Source: Comamonadaceae bacterium
GTDB taxonomy: Bacteria; Pseudomonadota; Gammaproteobacteria; Burkholderiales; Burkholderiaceae_C
Assembly (NCBI GenBank): GCA_947494405.1
Contig: CANLWQ010000001.1
Coordinates: 1-27,355 of the forward strand
DNA length: 27,355 nt
Reading direction: 5' to 3'
Shown: in pieces, positions 26,534 to 27,355 of the stretch
How positions within the stretch are numbered: the first letter of the stretch is position 1
Layout of the letters: the number at the start of each line of letters is the position of its first letter
Notes under the pieces: model-generated
What the model saw: only the letters and a program-made list of their open reading frames with translations
Told to the model about the DNA's origin: nothing
Database searches by the model: none
Translations under genes and position numbers: made by a program

Positions 26534-26677
26534 TTATTTTTTAGCTTCGTCAGCAGACTTAAACCAGCCTGCAACAGTATCTGATACTGAGTCATACCCA
26601 GACATCATCGTTGAGCATCCAGTCATAAATAGGCTCATACAAAAAATGACTGATATGGATTTGATAGTCTTAAACAT
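26534..26677 (-). CDS. Small predicted lipoprotein (47 residues)
   Basis: This short reading frame, too small for many gene finders, encodes MFKTIKSISVIFCMSLFMTG-C21-STMMSGYDSVSDTVAGWF and a charged end. A Lys-containing N-terminus, a hydrophobic core and the lipobox-like MTGC predict lipid attachment at C21 and a mature peptide of only 27 residues. AAGGG lies about six bases before the ATG, which supports translation. In size and layout it recalls small entericidin-like lipoproteins, but the sequence is not clearly one of them. It lies 74 bases after the sixA stop and ends 11 bases from the tRNA-Ser 3' end, which is on the other strand. Confidence 0.65.
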   Translation of the reverse strand: MFKTIKSISVIFCMSLFMTGCSTMMSGYDSVSDTVAGWFKSADEAKK

Positions 26678-26751
26678 GGTTACCCTTTAAATGGTTTAGA
26701 AAAAACAGACCAATCATAGTTGAGTTAACAGCGCTCAAAAAAAGAGAGTTT

Positions 26752-27213
26752 TTAAAGCATATCTGGTGTTTGAACGGTAACCAGTATGGTTTGATCTCCG
26801 TCCAGACGAGAGCGCGAACGTAACCACCAAACAGCTCCTTTTTTGACTGCGCATTCAAGCTTTTGAAGGCCCAATAAAAGCGCAATTGTTTCGCCAAGAA
26901 TCGGCTGATGGCCAATCACCAATACCGTATTTTTACTTACTGGCCATTGAGCTGCCGTCAAAAGCATATCGGCAGTACCTTGGGGTGTAACAGAAGCACT
27001 CAATTTATATTTTCTGCCCAGAGCCATAGCGGTTTGCTCGGTACGCTTAGCTGGGCTACAAAGGATGCGGGTTCCTTCTGGCAGCTGACGTTCCAGCCAA
27101 TTAGCCATACGAAGTGCTTGCCTCTCGCCACGTGGGGTGAGACTTCTGCTCAAATCATCTTCGCCAGGAGAGGCTTCATGAGCTTCGGCATGCCGCCACA
27201 GTATCAAGTCCAT
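26752..27213 (-). CDS. sixA: Phosphohistidine phosphatase SixA
   Basis: The 153-residue protein belongs to the histidine phosphatase (phosphoglycerate mutase-like) superfamily. WRHAEA at residues 6-11 contains the catalytic R7-H8 pair, SPAKRTEQTA (53-62) the second Arg, and VIGHQP (99-104) the second His H102. SixA dephosphorylates phosphohistidine on phosphocarrier proteins such as PTS or His-phosphotransfer domains. The start codon lies one base after the ppk1 stop, so the two are co-translated; linkage to polyphosphate kinase is a common arrangement in proteobacteria. Confidence 0.9.
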   Translation of the reverse strand: MDLILWRHAEAHEASPGEDDLSRSLTPRGERQALRMANWLERQLPEGTRILCSPAKRTEQTAMALGRKYKLSASVTPQGTADMLLTAAQWPVSKNTVLVIGHQPILGETIALLLGLQKLECAVKKGAVWWLRSRSRLDGDQTILVTVQTPDML

Positions 27214-27214
27214 A

Positions 27215-27355
27215 TCAATGTGCTTTCTTGTATCTCTTCATTAACTCAGCTTGGGCGCTAAGACCAGAAGATTTTTCTGCCAATGGCTGCCTCTGATAGC
27301 AGCCATCAGAATCAAGTAACCATGCATCTGAAGTGTCGTACAAATAAGCGACCAG
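27215..27355 (-). CDS. ppk1: Polyphosphate kinase, C-terminal fragment (5' part outside window)
   Basis: The frame enters from the right edge on the minus strand and ends at TGA. The 46 visible residues, LVAYLYDTSDAWLLDSDGCY followed by QRQP...SAQAELMKRYKKAH, resemble the extreme C-terminus of polyphosphate kinase 1, where a WLL-x-x-DG stretch is followed by a basic segment and SAQ. PPK1 makes polyphosphate from ATP. The call rests on this short piece and on the adjoining sixA, so it is less certain than others. Confidence 0.7.
   Translation of the reverse strand: MVAYLYDTSDAWLLDSDGCYQRQPLAEKSSGLSAQAELMKRYKKAH

Noticed and set aside
26678..26751. Terminator after sixA
   Set aside because: TTGAG/CTCAA arms exist but are not followed directly by a T run, and the T-rich stretches have no strong stem before them.

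Overview
The window looks like an ordinary chromosomal segment of a betaproteobacterium, most likely in the Burkholderiales and perhaps close to Comamonadaceae. The reasons are the gene order iscR-iscS-iscU-iscA-hscB-hscA-fdx, an intracellular polyhydroxybutyrate (PHB) depolymerase of the Ralstonia PhaZ1 type, a ppk1-sixA pair, an orphan soluble RnfB-like protein and a complete propionyl-CoA to methylmalonyl-CoA gene set. Base composition is moderate (by eye mid-40s % G+C), low for that group. I see no insertion sequence, prophage, CRISPR array or integron; coding density is high and no gene-free stretch exceeds about 120 bases.

Layout. Positions 2-502 hold the 3' end of a family 2 glycosyltransferase. 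Positions 540-4123 (+) hold a tight run of seven small or uncharacterised genes around a photolyase/cryptochrome gene: DUF2237, DUF2256, photolyase, DUF2805, a Cys-rich 61-residue protein, a membrane-anchored exported protein and the membrane protein DUF3429. Positions 4170-4469 (-) hold a DUF1330 gene. Positions 4566-10621 (-) read, in transcription order, iscR, iscS, iscU, iscA, hscB, hscA, fdx, dnaQ, tRNA-Val(CAC). The iscR promoter carries two tandem IscR-type operators. uvrB (-) lies upstream of iscR and is divergent from an aspartate/aromatic aminotransferase gene (+). That gene is followed by a type II haloacid dehalogenase-like gene, then phaZ and the rnfB-like gene.

Positions 16751-26352 (-) form a long operon-like block: an arginine/lysine/ornithine decarboxylase, methylmalonyl-CoA mutase, its GTPase chaperone MeaB, propionyl-CoA carboxylase beta and alpha subunits, and a glyoxalase-fold protein that probably acts as methylmalonyl-CoA epimerase. 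Together these would take propionyl-CoA to succinyl-CoA. tRNA-Ser(GGA) follows on the + strand. The window ends with a newly called 47-residue lipoprotein gene, sixA and the 3' end of ppk1 on the - strand.

Points most worth a second look: the photolyase operon as a possible multi-protein light or repair system, including a C-terminal sliding-clamp-like motif and an altered flavin pocket in the photolyase; a GCA/TGC dyad on the phaZ promoter resembling a PHB-responsive (PhaR-type) operator; a structured leader before the decarboxylase-mutase operon; and a Gln in place of a metal-ligand His in the epimerase candidate. All calls come from reading the sequence; no database search was run.
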